The position numbers and the translations under genes were made by a program. Positions 7,901-16,733 of a stretch of DNA of 64,000 nucleotides are shown here, piece after piece. The stretch is from the NCBI RefSeq assembly GCF_024609785.1, contig NZ_JANHJQ010000007.1, positions 62,001-126,000 of the forward strand, written 5' to 3'. Position 1 is the first letter of the stretch; each line of letters opens with the position of its first letter. Source of the DNA: Pseudalkalibacillus decolorationis. Lineage in GTDB: Bacteria > Bacillota > Bacilli > Bacillales > Fictibacillaceae. The notes below the pieces were generated by a model, which did not search any database, was not told the DNA's origin, and was given only the letters and a program-made list of their open reading frames with translations.

Positions 7901-8482
7901 ATGCAAAAAAAGGGGAAGTTGTACCGAATGATTGCTGTTTCGATTTTAAGCAGCATCGCTTATTTATTAATGATGTTGGATTTTCCGTTTCCAGGCTTGC
8001 CGCCATTTTTGGAAATCGACGTCAGTGACGTACCTGCGCTGTTAGCGGGAGTAGTTTTTGGTCCAATAGCAGGGGTTACGGTGGAAGCAATCAAAAACGG
8101 ATTGCATTATGGGGTACAAGGAAGTATGACTGGGGTGCCTGTTGGCCAAATTGCAAACTTCCTAGCTGGAAGCTTGTTTGTGGTTCCGGTATCACTATTG
8201 TTCCGTAAGTACCGATCTAAAAAAGGGCTTACACTCGGTTTAATCACAGGTACTTTGTCCATGACACTATTTATGGCAGTACTGAATTATATCATCATTT
8301 TACCAGCGTATACGTGGTTCCTAGGTTATGAACAAATGTCAACAAGTGGAATGATTCAGTTTATTGTTAAAGCAATCACACCATTTAACTTGATAAAAAG
8401 TGGGATTGTTGCCATCCTGTTTTTTATTCTGTATACAAAAATTGCCCCACATTTGAAAAGGTTGGAGCAACCAGCAGCATAA
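7901..8482 (+). CDS. ribU: riboflavin ECF transporter S component RibU
   Basis: A 193-residue integral membrane protein with about six helices that binds riboflavin and works with the shared EcfAA'T energy-coupling module, which is not in this window. Recognisable RibU segments are FPFPGLPPFLEIDVSDVPALLAG, VEAIKNGLHYG and the C-terminal IKSGIVAILFF; length matches YpaA/RibU. The ATG at 7901 follows GAGGAGAGG. A longer in-frame reading back to 7763 would translate through the leader terminator and is rejected. Expression is set by the FMN riboswitch upstream. Confidence 0.95.
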   Translation: MQKKGKLYRMIAVSILSSIAYLLMMLDFPFPGLPPFLEIDVSDVPALLAGVVFGPIAGVTVEAIKNGLHYGVQGSMTGVPVGQIANFLAGSLFVVPVSLLFRKYRSKKGLTLGLITGTLSMTLFMAVLNYIIILPAYTWFLGYEQMSTSGMIQFIVKAITPFNLIKSGIVAILFFILYTKIAPHLKRLEQPAA

Positions 8483-8521
8483 CATTACACACCAAAAGTT
8501 CTATTACTATATTTAGTATTT

Positions 8522-8567
8522 AAACATAAAAAGGGCGTATTCATCATGAATCGCCCTTTTTATGTTT
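8522..8567. terminator. strong bidirectional terminator
   Basis: AAACATAAAAAGGGCG (8522-8537) is exactly complementary to 8552-8567. An inner ATTCA/TGAAT extends the stem. It sits between the convergent ribU and YtvI-like genes and gives U-runs in both directions. Confidence 0.9.
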
Positions 8568-8615
8568 AGAAAGTACACCCTATGACAATAAACATGTCAT
8601 CCTAGTAGGTATAAC

Positions 8616-9647
8616 TTAAAAATCGACTTTTACTTTTAAAAAGCCTGCCTTAATAAGTGACTTGACGATAATGACCATCGCTGGGCCGATAATGAATCCA
8701 ACAAATCCGAGTAATTCAAATCCAATGTATAAACTTGCAAGTGCAGCAAGTGCGCTAATCCCAAGACTTGACCCAAGAATTTTAGGTTCAATAATTCTTC
8801 TAAAGATCGTAATAAGGAAGAATAGGACAATTAATCCGATTGCAAGCCGTTGATCTCCAGCATATAGGTTGTACAGCCCCCATGGCACAAGAAAGGATCC
8901 TGTTCCAAGTATAGGGAGAATATCCACGATTACGATCAGAATCGCAAAGATCAATGCGTATTCAATATCTAGTATCATTAGCCCAAACCATGCAATAAGG
9001 AAGGTTAAAAAGCTAAGAATCAGTTGCGCACGCAAAAATCCAACGAAGGCCAAGGATAATTGCTTCATAACTAATTCGACCTTCACCCTTGCTTTTTCAG
9101 AAAACATATTTAAAAATCCATGGTGGAGCTTGGGTAGATCAAGGCTGATTAAGAATACCGAAACAAGATAAATCAACAACTGGATAAGCAAAATTGGAAC
9201 GGCTGTAATAAATTCCACAAGACCTTTCGTTAAGCCGGAAAGAAAATCTACAGAAAACTGGCGCAGGTCGTTTAAAGCATCCTGAACAGTTGATATGTAT
9301 TCACTTGGAATTTCCTTATAATACTCTTCCATCTGAATGACAAAGCCCTCGACCTTTTCAAAGGTATATTGTGCAAACTGTGGAAGCTGTTGGGTGAAAT
9401 CGATTACTTGGACTACAAGCGTTGTAACAGCCCAATAACATCCAAGCAACATTAAGGCAAGAAATAAACTGAAACCGATTGTCACACTCCAAACCCGTTT
9501 AATTGAGAATGTATTGATCAACAGTTTGATAAACGGTTCAAGGAGGATTGAAGTAACTAGGGCAAGAACAATAGGGATACTATATGGAATTAGAAAAACA
9601 ACTATCCCTACAAGTATCAAAAATGGTACATATTTTTTTAATTCCAA
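8616..9647 (-). CDS. ytvI: AI-2E family / YtvI-like membrane protein
   Basis: A 343-residue polytopic membrane protein (about eight helices) of the PerM/AI-2E exporter superfamily. Diagnostic segments are the C-terminal PILGTGSFLVPWGLY, IIEPKILGSSLGISALAALASLYIG and GFIGFIIGPAMVIIVKSL-like stretch. Members of the YtvI branch are needed during sporulation in B. subtilis; transported substrate unknown. Translation starts at a TTG (9645-9647) with AAGGAG 9 nt upstream. It is downstream of, and codirectional with, nifS, at the place where B. subtilis carries the NAD repressor gene. The superfamily is sure; the YtvI identity is probable. Confidence 0.75.
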   Translation of the reverse strand: MELKKYVPFLILVGIVVFLIPYSIPIVLALVTSILLEPFIKLLINTFSIKRVWSVTIGFSLFLALMLLGCYWAVTTLVVQVIDFTQQLPQFAQYTFEKVEGFVIQMEEYYKEIPSEYISTVQDALNDLRQFSVDFLSGLTKGLVEFITAVPILLIQLLIYLVSVFLISLDLPKLHHGFLNMFSEKARVKVELVMKQLSLAFVGFLRAQLILSFLTFLIAWFGLMILDIEYALIFAILIVIVDILPILGTGSFLVPWGLYNLYAGDQRLAIGLIVLFFLITIFRRIIEPKILGSSLGISALAALASLYIGFELLGFVGFIIGPAMVIIVKSLIKAGFLKVKVDF

Positions 9648-9830
9648 ATTCAGCTTCTCCTTATCGAACAGGAACCGTATTTTTGAATAGCGGTTTGATC
9701 GAGTGAAATTAACAATATTATACCGTTTATCGGGGAAAAGGGCATCCCTTCTGTATTAATTTCCTTGATTTTTTTATAGAATTAAAACTTGTTAAATAAT
9801 TTTTACAATAATGAGCCTGGTCTTTATAAT

Positions 9831-10955
9831 TTACACGCTATTAAGGATGTCATTTAAAGCATTCGCAGCGCCTTCAATGTCTTTCTTGCTTGTAGAAGTG
9901 CCGAACGAAATTCGTATTAATTCGCGTGCCTCATCTTCATTTAAGCCCATGGAAAGCATAGTCTTCGACGGCATTTGTTTCCCCGCTGAACAAGCTGATC
10001 CGGTAGAAATTGCAAATCCCTTTCGGTTCATCTCCAGCATCGCGTATTGCCCCTCGATTCCATGTGTTCGTATACCCAAAATGGAAGGGAGGTGATTACT
10101 GCGGTGACCTTCTACCTTAAATTTTGCGTCGTTACTCATAGCTTTTAAAAAGTGCTCACGCAATCCGACGAATTTTTCCGCATTAGCTTCTATATTCTCG
10201 ATGAGCTCACCGACAGCTGTCACAAACGCTGCGATTCCTGGGACATTTAAAGTACCAGGTCGAAATCCCTTTTCATGTACAGAACCGGAAATATTTGGCT
10301 TCCATGATAGATTTGGAGATAGATAACACGCCCCAACTCCTTTAGGGCCATAAACTTTATGTGCTGAAACCGAAATGCTATCGAGTTGTAACTTCTTCAC
10401 ATCAATTGGTATTTTCCCAAAGGTTTGGACACAATCACTATGAAACAGAATGTTCCTTTCCTTTAAAAGACGTCCGATTTCTTCAAGTGGTTGAAGTGTG
10501 CCGATTTCACTGTTTGCATGCCCAATACTTACAAAAATTGTCTCACTTTCGATGGTATCCTCAAGATCCTTAACAGAAACCTTTCCTTGTGAATCAACTG
10601 GAAGCTTGGTAATCCGAAAGCCTTCACCCTCAAGTAACTGGAACGTATTTAAGACAGATGCGTGCTCTGTCATGGTCGTAATCAGGTGCTTTCCTTTAGA
10701 AGAATGTGCACGAACGATGGAAGTGATTGCTAAATGATTACTTTCAGAACCTCCGCCTGTAAAATAAATCCCGTCTTGATGCCCGTTCACATAGTTCGCT
10801 AACTGTCTTCTGCTTTCAGATAATATATTCAATGCGCCATCGCCAACATCATGAAGACTCTCGGTGTTTCCAAAAAAATTGGTTGCCACCTCAGTATACA
10901 CATGAAGAGCTGTGCTGGAGATAGGTGTTGTCGCTGCATAATCAAGATAAATCAT
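9831..10955 (-). CDS. nifS: NifS-type cysteine desulfurase of NAD biosynthesis
   Basis: A 374-residue PLP enzyme that takes sulfur from cysteine. The fold-type I signatures are GGGSESNHLAI, the PLP lysine in SVSAHKVYGPKGVG, and the catalytic cysteine loop STGSACSAGKQMPS. In Bacillus the desulfurase next to nadBCA matures the [4Fe-4S] cluster of quinolinate synthase NadA; the divergent nadBCA here supports the same role. An AGGAGGAATGTT ribosome site precedes the ATG. The shared 117-bp intergenic region with nadB should hold common control. No niaR gene follows it. Confidence 0.92.
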   Translation of the reverse strand: MIYLDYAATTPISSTALHVYTEVATNFFGNTESLHDVGDGALNILSESRRQLANYVNGHQDGIYFTGGGSESNHLAITSIVRAHSSKGKHLITTMTEHASVLNTFQLLEGEGFRITKLPVDSQGKVSVKDLEDTIESETIFVSIGHANSEIGTLQPLEEIGRLLKERNILFHSDCVQTFGKIPIDVKKLQLDSISVSAHKVYGPKGVGACYLSPNLSWKPNISGSVHEKGFRPGTLNVPGIAAFVTAVGELIENIEANAEKFVGLREHFLKAMSNDAKFKVEGHRSNHLPSILGIRTHGIEGQYAMLEMNRKGFAISTGSACSAGKQMPSKTMLSMGLNEDEARELIRISFGTSTSKKDIEGAANALNDILNSV

Positions 10956-11021
10956 AACATTCCTCCTCGTATTGCAAAACTAAAACATCTTGCTAATAGT
11001 TTAGTTTTATGTAAATATAGG

Positions 11022-11031
11022 TGTCAAGACA
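11022..11031. promoter_or_regulatory. candidate NiaR (NAD repressor) operator
   Basis: TGTC-AA-GACA dyad in ATAGGTGTCAAGACATAT, between the divergent nifS and nadB genes, 41 bp before nadB. It resembles the GTGT..ACAC-type sites of NiaR/YrxA as I recall them. An imperfect inverted repeat AAAACTAAAAC / GTTTAGTTTT lies just upstream (10976-11009). Confidence 0.45.
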
Positions 11032-11072
11032 TATGTAAAGATATAAACTACAGGAATAGGGAGGAGGTCCCT

Positions 11073-12626
11073 ATGAATATACGAAGATCAGATGTGTTGG
11101 TTATAGGAAGTGGACTATCTGGCTTAATGACAGCACAACTCCTTGGTTTGGATAAGAATGTGATTATTCTCACAAAGGGACGACTTGAAACCAGTAATTC
11201 ATACTTGGCACAAGGTGGAATTGCCGCTGCAGTTCAAGAAAGTGACAGCTGGTATTCTCATTTTATCGATACAATCCAAGCGGGTCGTCTGCACAATAAT
11301 GCAGAAACAACGAAAGCTCTCGTACGGGAAGGACCAGCAATGGTTCATAAGCTAATCGAGTATGGAGTGGATTTCGATCAAGAATTAGACGGTCACTTTC
11401 AGTATGGAAAAGAAGGGGCTCATAGTCTTTCACGGATCCTTCATGCTGGTGGAGATGCAACAGGGAAGCATGTTGTCGAGGCACTCAAAAGACATGTAAC
11501 TGAAAAACGGATGGTCGTCGAAGGGGAAACGGCTGTTGAACTCATTTTACAAAACAATGAATGTGTTGGTGTTTGGAGTATTAACGGAGATGGGAAGTTA
11601 ACAGCGAACATAGCATCATCTGTTGTGATCGCTTCAGGTGGGTATTCAGGTCTTTATCCGCTTCATTCTAACGCTTCAACGATTACAGGCGATGGAATTT
11701 CACTCGCTTATGACGCCGGGGCTTTAGTTTCAGATATGGAATTCATTCAGTTCCATCCGACATTACTTGTGAAAAATGGGTTTGGAGTTGGACTTGTCTC
11801 TGAGGCTGTACGTGGAAAAGGCGCTATTCTGATTGATGAACAAGGGCTTCCCTTGATGGAGAATCAACACCCTATGAAGGACCTAGCACCAAGAGATGTC
11901 GTTTCTCGTGTTTTATATCGGGTGAGACAAGACGGAAGGGAAACGTTCCTTGATATTCGAAATGTCCCGGACTTTCAACGTAACTTTCCAACGATTACCC
12001 GACTGTGCGTAGAAAACGGAATCCCCCTTGAAAAGGGAAAAATCCCAGTTGCACCTGGTGCCCATTTTACAATGGGAGGAATTGACGTTGATGAGGTTGG
12101 GAGGTCTACGATTAAAGGCCTATACGCTGTCGGTGAAGCTGCCAATACAGGGGTGCACGGAGCAAATCGCCTCGCCAGTAACTCCTTGCTTGAAGGAATC
12201 GTATTCGCCAACCGCCTAGCTGATCATTTAATAAACGAACCTTTACGGATAGCCCAGATCGATTTAAAGTGGCACGGACTGGAAATCTTGAAGCAGGTAC
12301 CTTCACATACGCAACTTTGTGAAGTTTTGAACGAGTATGCAGGTATAGAGAGAACCAGTGAAGGATTATCACAAGCTACTGAATACTTCAATCAGCTATT
12401 ACAAAAAACAGAACGTATTGAGGCACCAACTCTAGAGCAAATTCAGATGCGAAATCAGGTTCTCATCGGATGGATGATCGCAACCTCGGCACTAAAACGG
12501 ACGGAAAGCAGAGGCAGTCATTTCCGTACAGATTTTCCAACACAAGATGACGTCCAGTGGAAACAAAAGAGAATTAAGAGGGGGAAATTTGAACATGAAC
12601 CGTTTAAAAGTTCGTCAGGAGCTTGA
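11073..12626 (+). CDS. nadB: L-aspartate oxidase NadB
   Basis: A 517-residue FAD enzyme that oxidises aspartate to iminoaspartate, the first step of de novo NAD synthesis. The N-terminal Rossmann motif is VIGSGLSGLMTAQL, followed by SYLAQGGIAAA. The capping and active-site region has EFIQFHPT, VRGKGAIL and APRDVVSR, and the second FAD block is VGEAANTGVHGANRLASNSLLEG. The ATG at 11073 has GGGAGGAGG upstream; the longer open frame from 10851 runs antisense into nifS and is rejected. It overlaps nadC by 32 bp. Confidence 0.96.
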   Translation: MNIRRSDVLVIGSGLSGLMTAQLLGLDKNVIILTKGRLETSNSYLAQGGIAAAVQESDSWYSHFIDTIQAGRLHNNAETTKALVREGPAMVHKLIEYGVDFDQELDGHFQYGKEGAHSLSRILHAGGDATGKHVVEALKRHVTEKRMVVEGETAVELILQNNECVGVWSINGDGKLTANIASSVVIASGGYSGLYPLHSNASTITGDGISLAYDAGALVSDMEFIQFHPTLLVKNGFGVGLVSEAVRGKGAILIDEQGLPLMENQHPMKDLAPRDVVSRVLYRVRQDGRETFLDIRNVPDFQRNFPTITRLCVENGIPLEKGKIPVAPGAHFTMGGIDVDEVGRSTIKGLYAVGEAANTGVHGANRLASNSLLEGIVFANRLADHLINEPLRIAQIDLKWHGLEILKQVPSHTQLCEVLNEYAGIERTSEGLSQATEYFNQLLQKTERIEAPTLEQIQMRNQVLIGWMIATSALKRTESRGSHFRTDFPTQDDVQWKQKRIKRGKFEHEPFKSSSGA

Positions 12627-13431
12627 ACGATTTTTCTTAGAGGATGTAGGAGTTGCGGACTTAACGAGCGAGCTTCTTTTTGAGGAAAACCAAACCGGTC
12701 AGGGACGATTTTTTATAAAGGAAGACGGTGTACTTTCAGGAACACGAATCCTTGAAGAGGGGATGCAGCTTGTATCTTCACGTATTGAGGTTGAGATGGT
12801 TGCACGGGATGGAATGGAATTGGAAAAAGGTGACACAATTGCAGTTGTGCGTGGGCCTGTTGCAGAAATACTTGAGGCAGAACGCGTTATTTTAAACCTG
12901 ATGCAGCGCATGTCTGGAATTGCAACGCTAACGCGAAAAGCAACGGAACTTGTTCAAGGATCCTCCATTAAAATATGTGATACGCGAAAAACAACACCTG
13001 GGCTACGAATGTTCGAAAAATATGCGGTCCGTTGTGGTGGAGGGGTGAATCATCGACTGACATTGGACGGTGGGGTAATGATCAAAGATAACCACATCGC
13101 CATGTACGGAAGCATTCAAAATGCAGTTAAACAGGTTAGGAATGCATTAGGACCGATGACGAAAATTGAAGTTGAAACAGAAACAATCGACCAAGTGAGG
13201 GATGCAGTTGAGGTAAACGCTGACATTATTATGTTCGACAACTGCACACCTGAAGAAATTGCCGAAAGGATTTCGCTCGTGCCGAAACATATTGCAACGG
13301 AAGCATCTGGTGGCATCACGCTTGAGGATTTACCTTTTTATAAAGAAAGCGGTGTACAGTTCATCTCATTGGGAGCATTGACACATTCCGTGAAAAGCAT
13401 TGATATCAGTCTAGAATTGGAGGTCGACTAG
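12595..13431 (+). CDS. nadC: quinolinate phosphoribosyltransferase NadC
   Basis: A 278-residue enzyme that converts quinolinate and PRPP to nicotinate mononucleotide. Landmark segments are [46 protein letters not shown] (PRPP and quinolinate binding) and MIKDNHIA; the C-terminal barrel strands include IMFDNC and EASGGI. The start at 12595 follows AGAGGGGGAAATTTG and lies inside the end of nadB, so the pair is likely translationally coupled. nadA begins one base after its stop. Confidence 0.96.
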   Translation: MNRLKVRQELERFFLEDVGVADLTSELLFEENQTGQGRFFIKEDGVLSGTRILEEGMQLVSSRIEVEMVARDGMELEKGDTIAVVRGPVAEILEAERVILNLMQRMSGIATLTRKATELVQGSSIKICDTRKTTPGLRMFEKYAVRCGGGVNHRLTLDGGVMIKDNHIAMYGSIQNAVKQVRNALGPMTKIEVETETIDQVRDAVEVNADIIMFDNCTPEEIAERISLVPKHIATEASGGITLEDLPFYKESGVQFISLGALTHSVKSIDISLELEVD

Positions 13432-13432
13432 A

Positions 13433-14539
13433 ATGAGTGTACTTGATTTATTAAAAACAACAGCCGGATTGCCTGAGCGGTATCGAAGCTTACCGGAAGC
13501 AGAAATGATTAAACGGGTTGAGGCAATAAAAAAGCAGATGGGTGATAAGCTTTATTTACCGGGACATCACTATCAAAAGGACGAAGTGATACAGTTTGCG
13601 GATGATACTGGTGACTCTCTTAAACTCGCACAACTGGCTGCTGAAAATCACCAAGCAGAATATATCGTCTTCTGTGGGGTTCATTTTATGGCCGAAACAG
13701 CTGATATATTATCTGCTCCGGATCAAACCGTCATTTTACCCGATATGAGAGCAGGCTGTTCGATGGCTGACATGGCTGATATTCACCAGACTGAAAAAGC
13801 TTGGGATATCCTGCAGGATACATTCGGAGACACCATTTTACCGTTAACCTATGTGAATTCAACCGCAAGTATCAAGAGTTTCGTCGGAAAATATGGTGGA
13901 GCAACCGTAACGTCATCAAACGCAAATGCGATGGTTGAATGGGCTTTGCAACAAAAGGAACGAATACTGTTTTTACCAGATCAGCATCTTGGTCGGAATA
14001 CAGCTTATGCACTTGGTGTTCCGTTAGACGAAATGGCTGTTTGGGACCCGATTGAAGAGACGTTGGAATGCTCAGGGCCGGTTGAAGAAGTTAAAATCAT
14101 TCTCTGGAAAGGACATTGCTCTGTCCATGAAAAATTTACGATGGAGAACATCCGTGAAGTTTGGGAGACGATGCTCGGAGCTCAGGTACTCGTTCATCCA
14201 GAATGTACATTCGATGTCGTGCAAGCAGCTGATTTGAGCGGGTCAACGAAATTCATTATCGATACGATTGAAAAAGCACCGGCTGGTTCAGTATGGGCAA
14301 TTGGAACCGAGATGAATCTCGTCAACAGATTGATCAATACACATAAGGATAAAAAAATCGTTTCATTGAATCCGAATATGTGTCCGTGCTTGACGATGAA
14401 CCGGATTGATTTGCCTCATCTATTATGGGCACTTGAATCTATTGTCGGTGGAAATGTTGTCAATGCGATTAAAGTTGATGAAGGTACAGCTCATTTCGCG
14501 AAGATCGCTCTTGACCGGATGCTGGAGTATTCTAAATAA
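13433..14539 (+). CDS. nadA: quinolinate synthase NadA
   Basis: A 368-residue enzyme that condenses iminoaspartate with dihydroxyacetone phosphate to quinolinate, using a [4Fe-4S] cluster. The three cluster cysteines expected for the Bacillus-type long form are present: C109 in [10 protein letters not shown]229 in [11 protein letters not shown] and C319 in [10 protein letters not shown]. Other conserved parts are [22 protein letters not shown] and [13 protein letters not shown]. The gene is last in nadBCA. NifS, transcribed divergently, is the likely sulfur donor for its cluster. Confidence 0.97.
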   Translation: MSVLDLLKTTAGLPERYRSLPEAEMIKRVEAIKKQMGDKLYLPGHHYQKDEVIQFADDTGDSLKLAQLAAENHQAEYIVFCGVHFMAETADILSAPDQTVILPDMRAGCSMADMADIHQTEKAWDILQDTFGDTILPLTYVNSTASIKSFVGKYGGATVTSSNANAMVEWALQQKERILFLPDQHLGRNTAYALGVPLDEMAVWDPIEETLECSGPVEEVKIILWKGHCSVHEKFTMENIREVWETMLGAQVLVHPECTFDVVQAADLSGSTKFIIDTIEKAPAGSVWAIGTEMNLVNRLINTHKDKKIVSLNPNMCPCLTMNRIDLPHLLWALESIVGGNVVNAIKVDEGTAHFAKIALDRMLEYSK

Positions 14540-14600
14540 TGTGAATGTGTTAAACGTATACATTTGTAAATCTTAAGAAGCTTTGACATTTAATTTAGGC

Positions 14601-14626
14601 GGGGTTGACTTCCAAACTTCAACCCC
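14601..14626. terminator. hairpin between convergent nadA and thioesterase genes
   Basis: GGGGTTGA (14601-14608) pairs with TCAACCCC (14619-14626). There is no long T-run, so termination strength is uncertain. Confidence 0.45.
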
Positions 14627-14641
14627 TACTAACCTATTAAA

Positions 14642-15103
14642 TTAATCCTCGTCCAGCTCTTCAACAGGTACAAAATAATTATCTTTACGATAAGAAAGTG
14701 CTTCCATCTTTGCGATTAATTCCCCGTTACTCTCCACACTAATGTTGTACCAAGACGTTCGATGCTTCCTTTTTTCCTCGGTGGCGATTGCCCGCAACTT
14801 CGAACCTTTTTTCCCGGGTGCCATATAGTTCACAGTGTTCGACAACCCGACGGATGTTTTTCCATATGAATTACAAGCGCAAGCAAACACGTAATCGGCC
14901 AGTGCAAAGGTAATCGCACCATGTACAGTCCCGTGTGTATTAAGCATAAAGTCTTTCACATCAAGTTCAGCTGTTGCTGTACCTTCTCCCAACTCTATTA
15001 ATTTAACTCCCAAAAACTGAGCATATGGTTCTTCTTCCATCATTTTAAAGATCTGATTGTAAAATTTGTTGTGTACATCAAGGTCGTTATATCGCTTTTT
15101 CAC
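14642..15103 (-). CDS. PaaI family hotdog thioesterase
   Basis: A 153-residue single-domain hotdog acyl-CoA thioesterase. The family motif NTHGTVHGAITFALADY carries the expected helix-capping Gly/Asp active-site pattern; VNYMAPGKKGSKLRAIA forms the next strand. The start is the GTG at 15103, with GGGAGG 8 nt upstream; the upstream ATG at 15124 has no site. It probably hydrolyses a CoA or acyl thioester of an aromatic or medium-chain acid. No phenylacetate genes are nearby, so the substrate cannot be named. The acidic C-terminus (EELDED) is unremarkable. Confidence 0.85.
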   Translation of the reverse strand: MKKRYNDLDVHNKFYNQIFKMMEEEPYAQFLGVKLIELGEGTATAELDVKDFMLNTHGTVHGAITFALADYVFACACNSYGKTSVGLSNTVNYMAPGKKGSKLRAIATEEKRKHRTSWYNISVESNGELIAKMEALSYRKDNYFVPVEELDED

Positions 15104-15340
15104 AAGTAAGCCTCCCAATTTCAATTAATCTAATCATACAAAAAGAAAGCAAGAGATGAAAACGTTAACATTTCTAAACCTACTAATTCGCAATTTATAG
15201 TAAGTAAAACGCAACGATTAGAAGACTAGTATAGCCGATTCAATTTTTGAAATATTTGTTCAAATAGGAAGGAGAAGCTGAAAAAATAACGAAATGTTAA
15301 ATAGGAACATACTTTCGATGGATGATAGAGGAGGATATTC

Positions 15341-16273
15341 ATGAAAAGGTTGGACAGTAATTCTTTTCAAAAAGCTAAAGATTATCTTTTTGAACATGGG
15401 AGAAGATTAGAGCAAGCATTGTTTAACTATTACTTTGAAAGTGGTTCGAAAGATGACGTGATCGATGCGTTGCGGGAATACCAAAATGAAGATGGGGGAT
15501 TTGGCAAGAAAATTGAACCGGATTTCCAATTAGATCAGTCTTCACCAATGGCAACAACAATAGCCTTTCAAGTTTTCAAAGAACTAGATCTGACATCAGA
15601 TCATCCGATGGTACGCGAAGCAATCACGTATCTTCTGAAAAACTATCACCCTGAAAAAGGTCGATGGAATGCAGTACCACGAGAAGTGAACGATGTTCCG
15701 CATGCACCATGGTGGCACTATGATGAAGCACAGGAGCGTGTGATGGTTGAATCAGCATGGGGGAACCCGAATGCTGAAATTACGGGCTACTTATTACGTT
15801 ACAAAGAACTCGTCCCTAGGGAAGTATCAAACAACTTAAGGGAACGATGTCTTGCTCATTTCGAGGGGCTGGATAACCTTGATATGCATGAAACCCTCTG
15901 TTACTTAAGGCTTGCAGAAGAACTAAGTCTATCTGAACAAGAGAAAATTAACGATAAGATTCAAGAGCACATTCCAGAACTAGTGAACCTAAAAAGAGAA
16001 CAGTGGGGGAATTATGGACTACAGCCGGTGCAGCTTGCTGATCGCCCTGATTCAGCCTTCTATGAAATGATGAAAGAAAGTGTGGAAGAAAATCTCGACT
16101 ATGCTATTGAGCAACAGGAAAATGATGGCTCATGGCACCCGAATTGGCAATGGGGCCAATACGAGCATGACTGGCCGAAAGCAAAAGTAGCATGGCAAGG
16201 GATATTAACCTACGGACAACTCAAGCTCTTGAAATCATTTGGACGGCTTGAAACCCAAAGTGTAAAATCGTAG
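15341..16273 (+). CDS. QW-repeat (prenyltransferase/terpene cyclase-like alpha-toroid) protein
   Basis: A 310-residue soluble protein. The N-terminal EYQNEDGGFGKKIEPDF and C-terminal QQENDGSWHPNWQWG are QW-type motifs of the (alpha/alpha) toroid found in squalene-hopene cyclases and protein prenyltransferases. It is half the length of a triterpene cyclase and no DxDD motif is visible, so it is probably not a complete cyclase. A GAGGAGGATATTC ribosome site precedes the ATG. It is followed directly by repeat A3. Function unknown; similar single-toroid proteins are annotated hypothetical in Bacillus. Confidence 0.65.
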   Translation: MKRLDSNSFQKAKDYLFEHGRRLEQALFNYYFESGSKDDVIDALREYQNEDGGFGKKIEPDFQLDQSSPMATTIAFQVFKELDLTSDHPMVREAITYLLKNYHPEKGRWNAVPREVNDVPHAPWWHYDEAQERVMVESAWGNPNAEITGYLLRYKELVPREVSNNLRERCLAHFEGLDNLDMHETLCYLRLAEELSLSEQEKINDKIQEHIPELVNLKREQWGNYGLQPVQLADRPDSAFYEMMKESVEENLDYAIEQQENDGSWHPNWQWGQYEHDWPKAKVAWQGILTYGQLKLLKSFGRLETQSVKS

Positions 16274-16298
16274 GTGAAAATCCTCTTATTTTTATGAG

Positions 16299-16450
16299 TA
16301 AAGAAAGTATAAAAGTTTGCGGCATGGATGTAATGTCCAGCTTCAGCGCCCAACCACTTGGATCACTTCAGGCCTCCTGCGGCGGCAACAGCCTCCTCGT
16401 CGGTCTTCCAGTGACCTTCGTGGCTAAGCAGGACGCTTGCGCTTTTCTTA
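16299..16450 (+). repeat. family A dispersed repeat, copy A3
   Basis: A full-length 152-bp copy, nearly identical to A1 and A4 (TAAAGAAAGTATAAAAG to GCTTGCGCTTTTCTTA). It occupies most of the gap between the QW-repeat gene and the MFS gene; a terminator-like hairpin follows at 16585. Confidence 0.9.
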
Positions 16451-16584
16451 TTGGGCTCAGCGTTTAGAGTGGAAAATGATACAAGTCATAGATGTATTTC
16501 ATTGAACAACATCGATTTTTATGTGGATTTAAGAAGAAAAACTATTATATGATCTCTAAAGATATGTTGATAACCAACAAGGCT

Positions 16585-16611
16585 CGGGACCCCTATAAGG
16601 AGGTCCCGTTT
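16585..16611 (+). terminator. hairpin with short T-run
   Basis: CGGGACC (16585-16591) pairs with GGTCCCG (16602-16608), followed by TTTG. Possibly the terminator of the QW-repeat gene beyond repeat A3. Confidence 0.5.
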
Positions 16612-16733
16612 GTAATGATGAGAATATTTCAGTTTTCGAAAGGTTCATCAGGCTAAATATTATATATTTTCTGAATGATTTGATAAAATGGTTCAGGTAA
16701 TCCTAAAAGATTAAACTGCTTTTGAGGTGAACC

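Noticed and set aside
10851-11072. 74-codon N-terminal extension of NadB
   Set aside because: Antisense to nifS and crosses the divergent promoter region; the FAD motif and ribosome site place the start at 11073.
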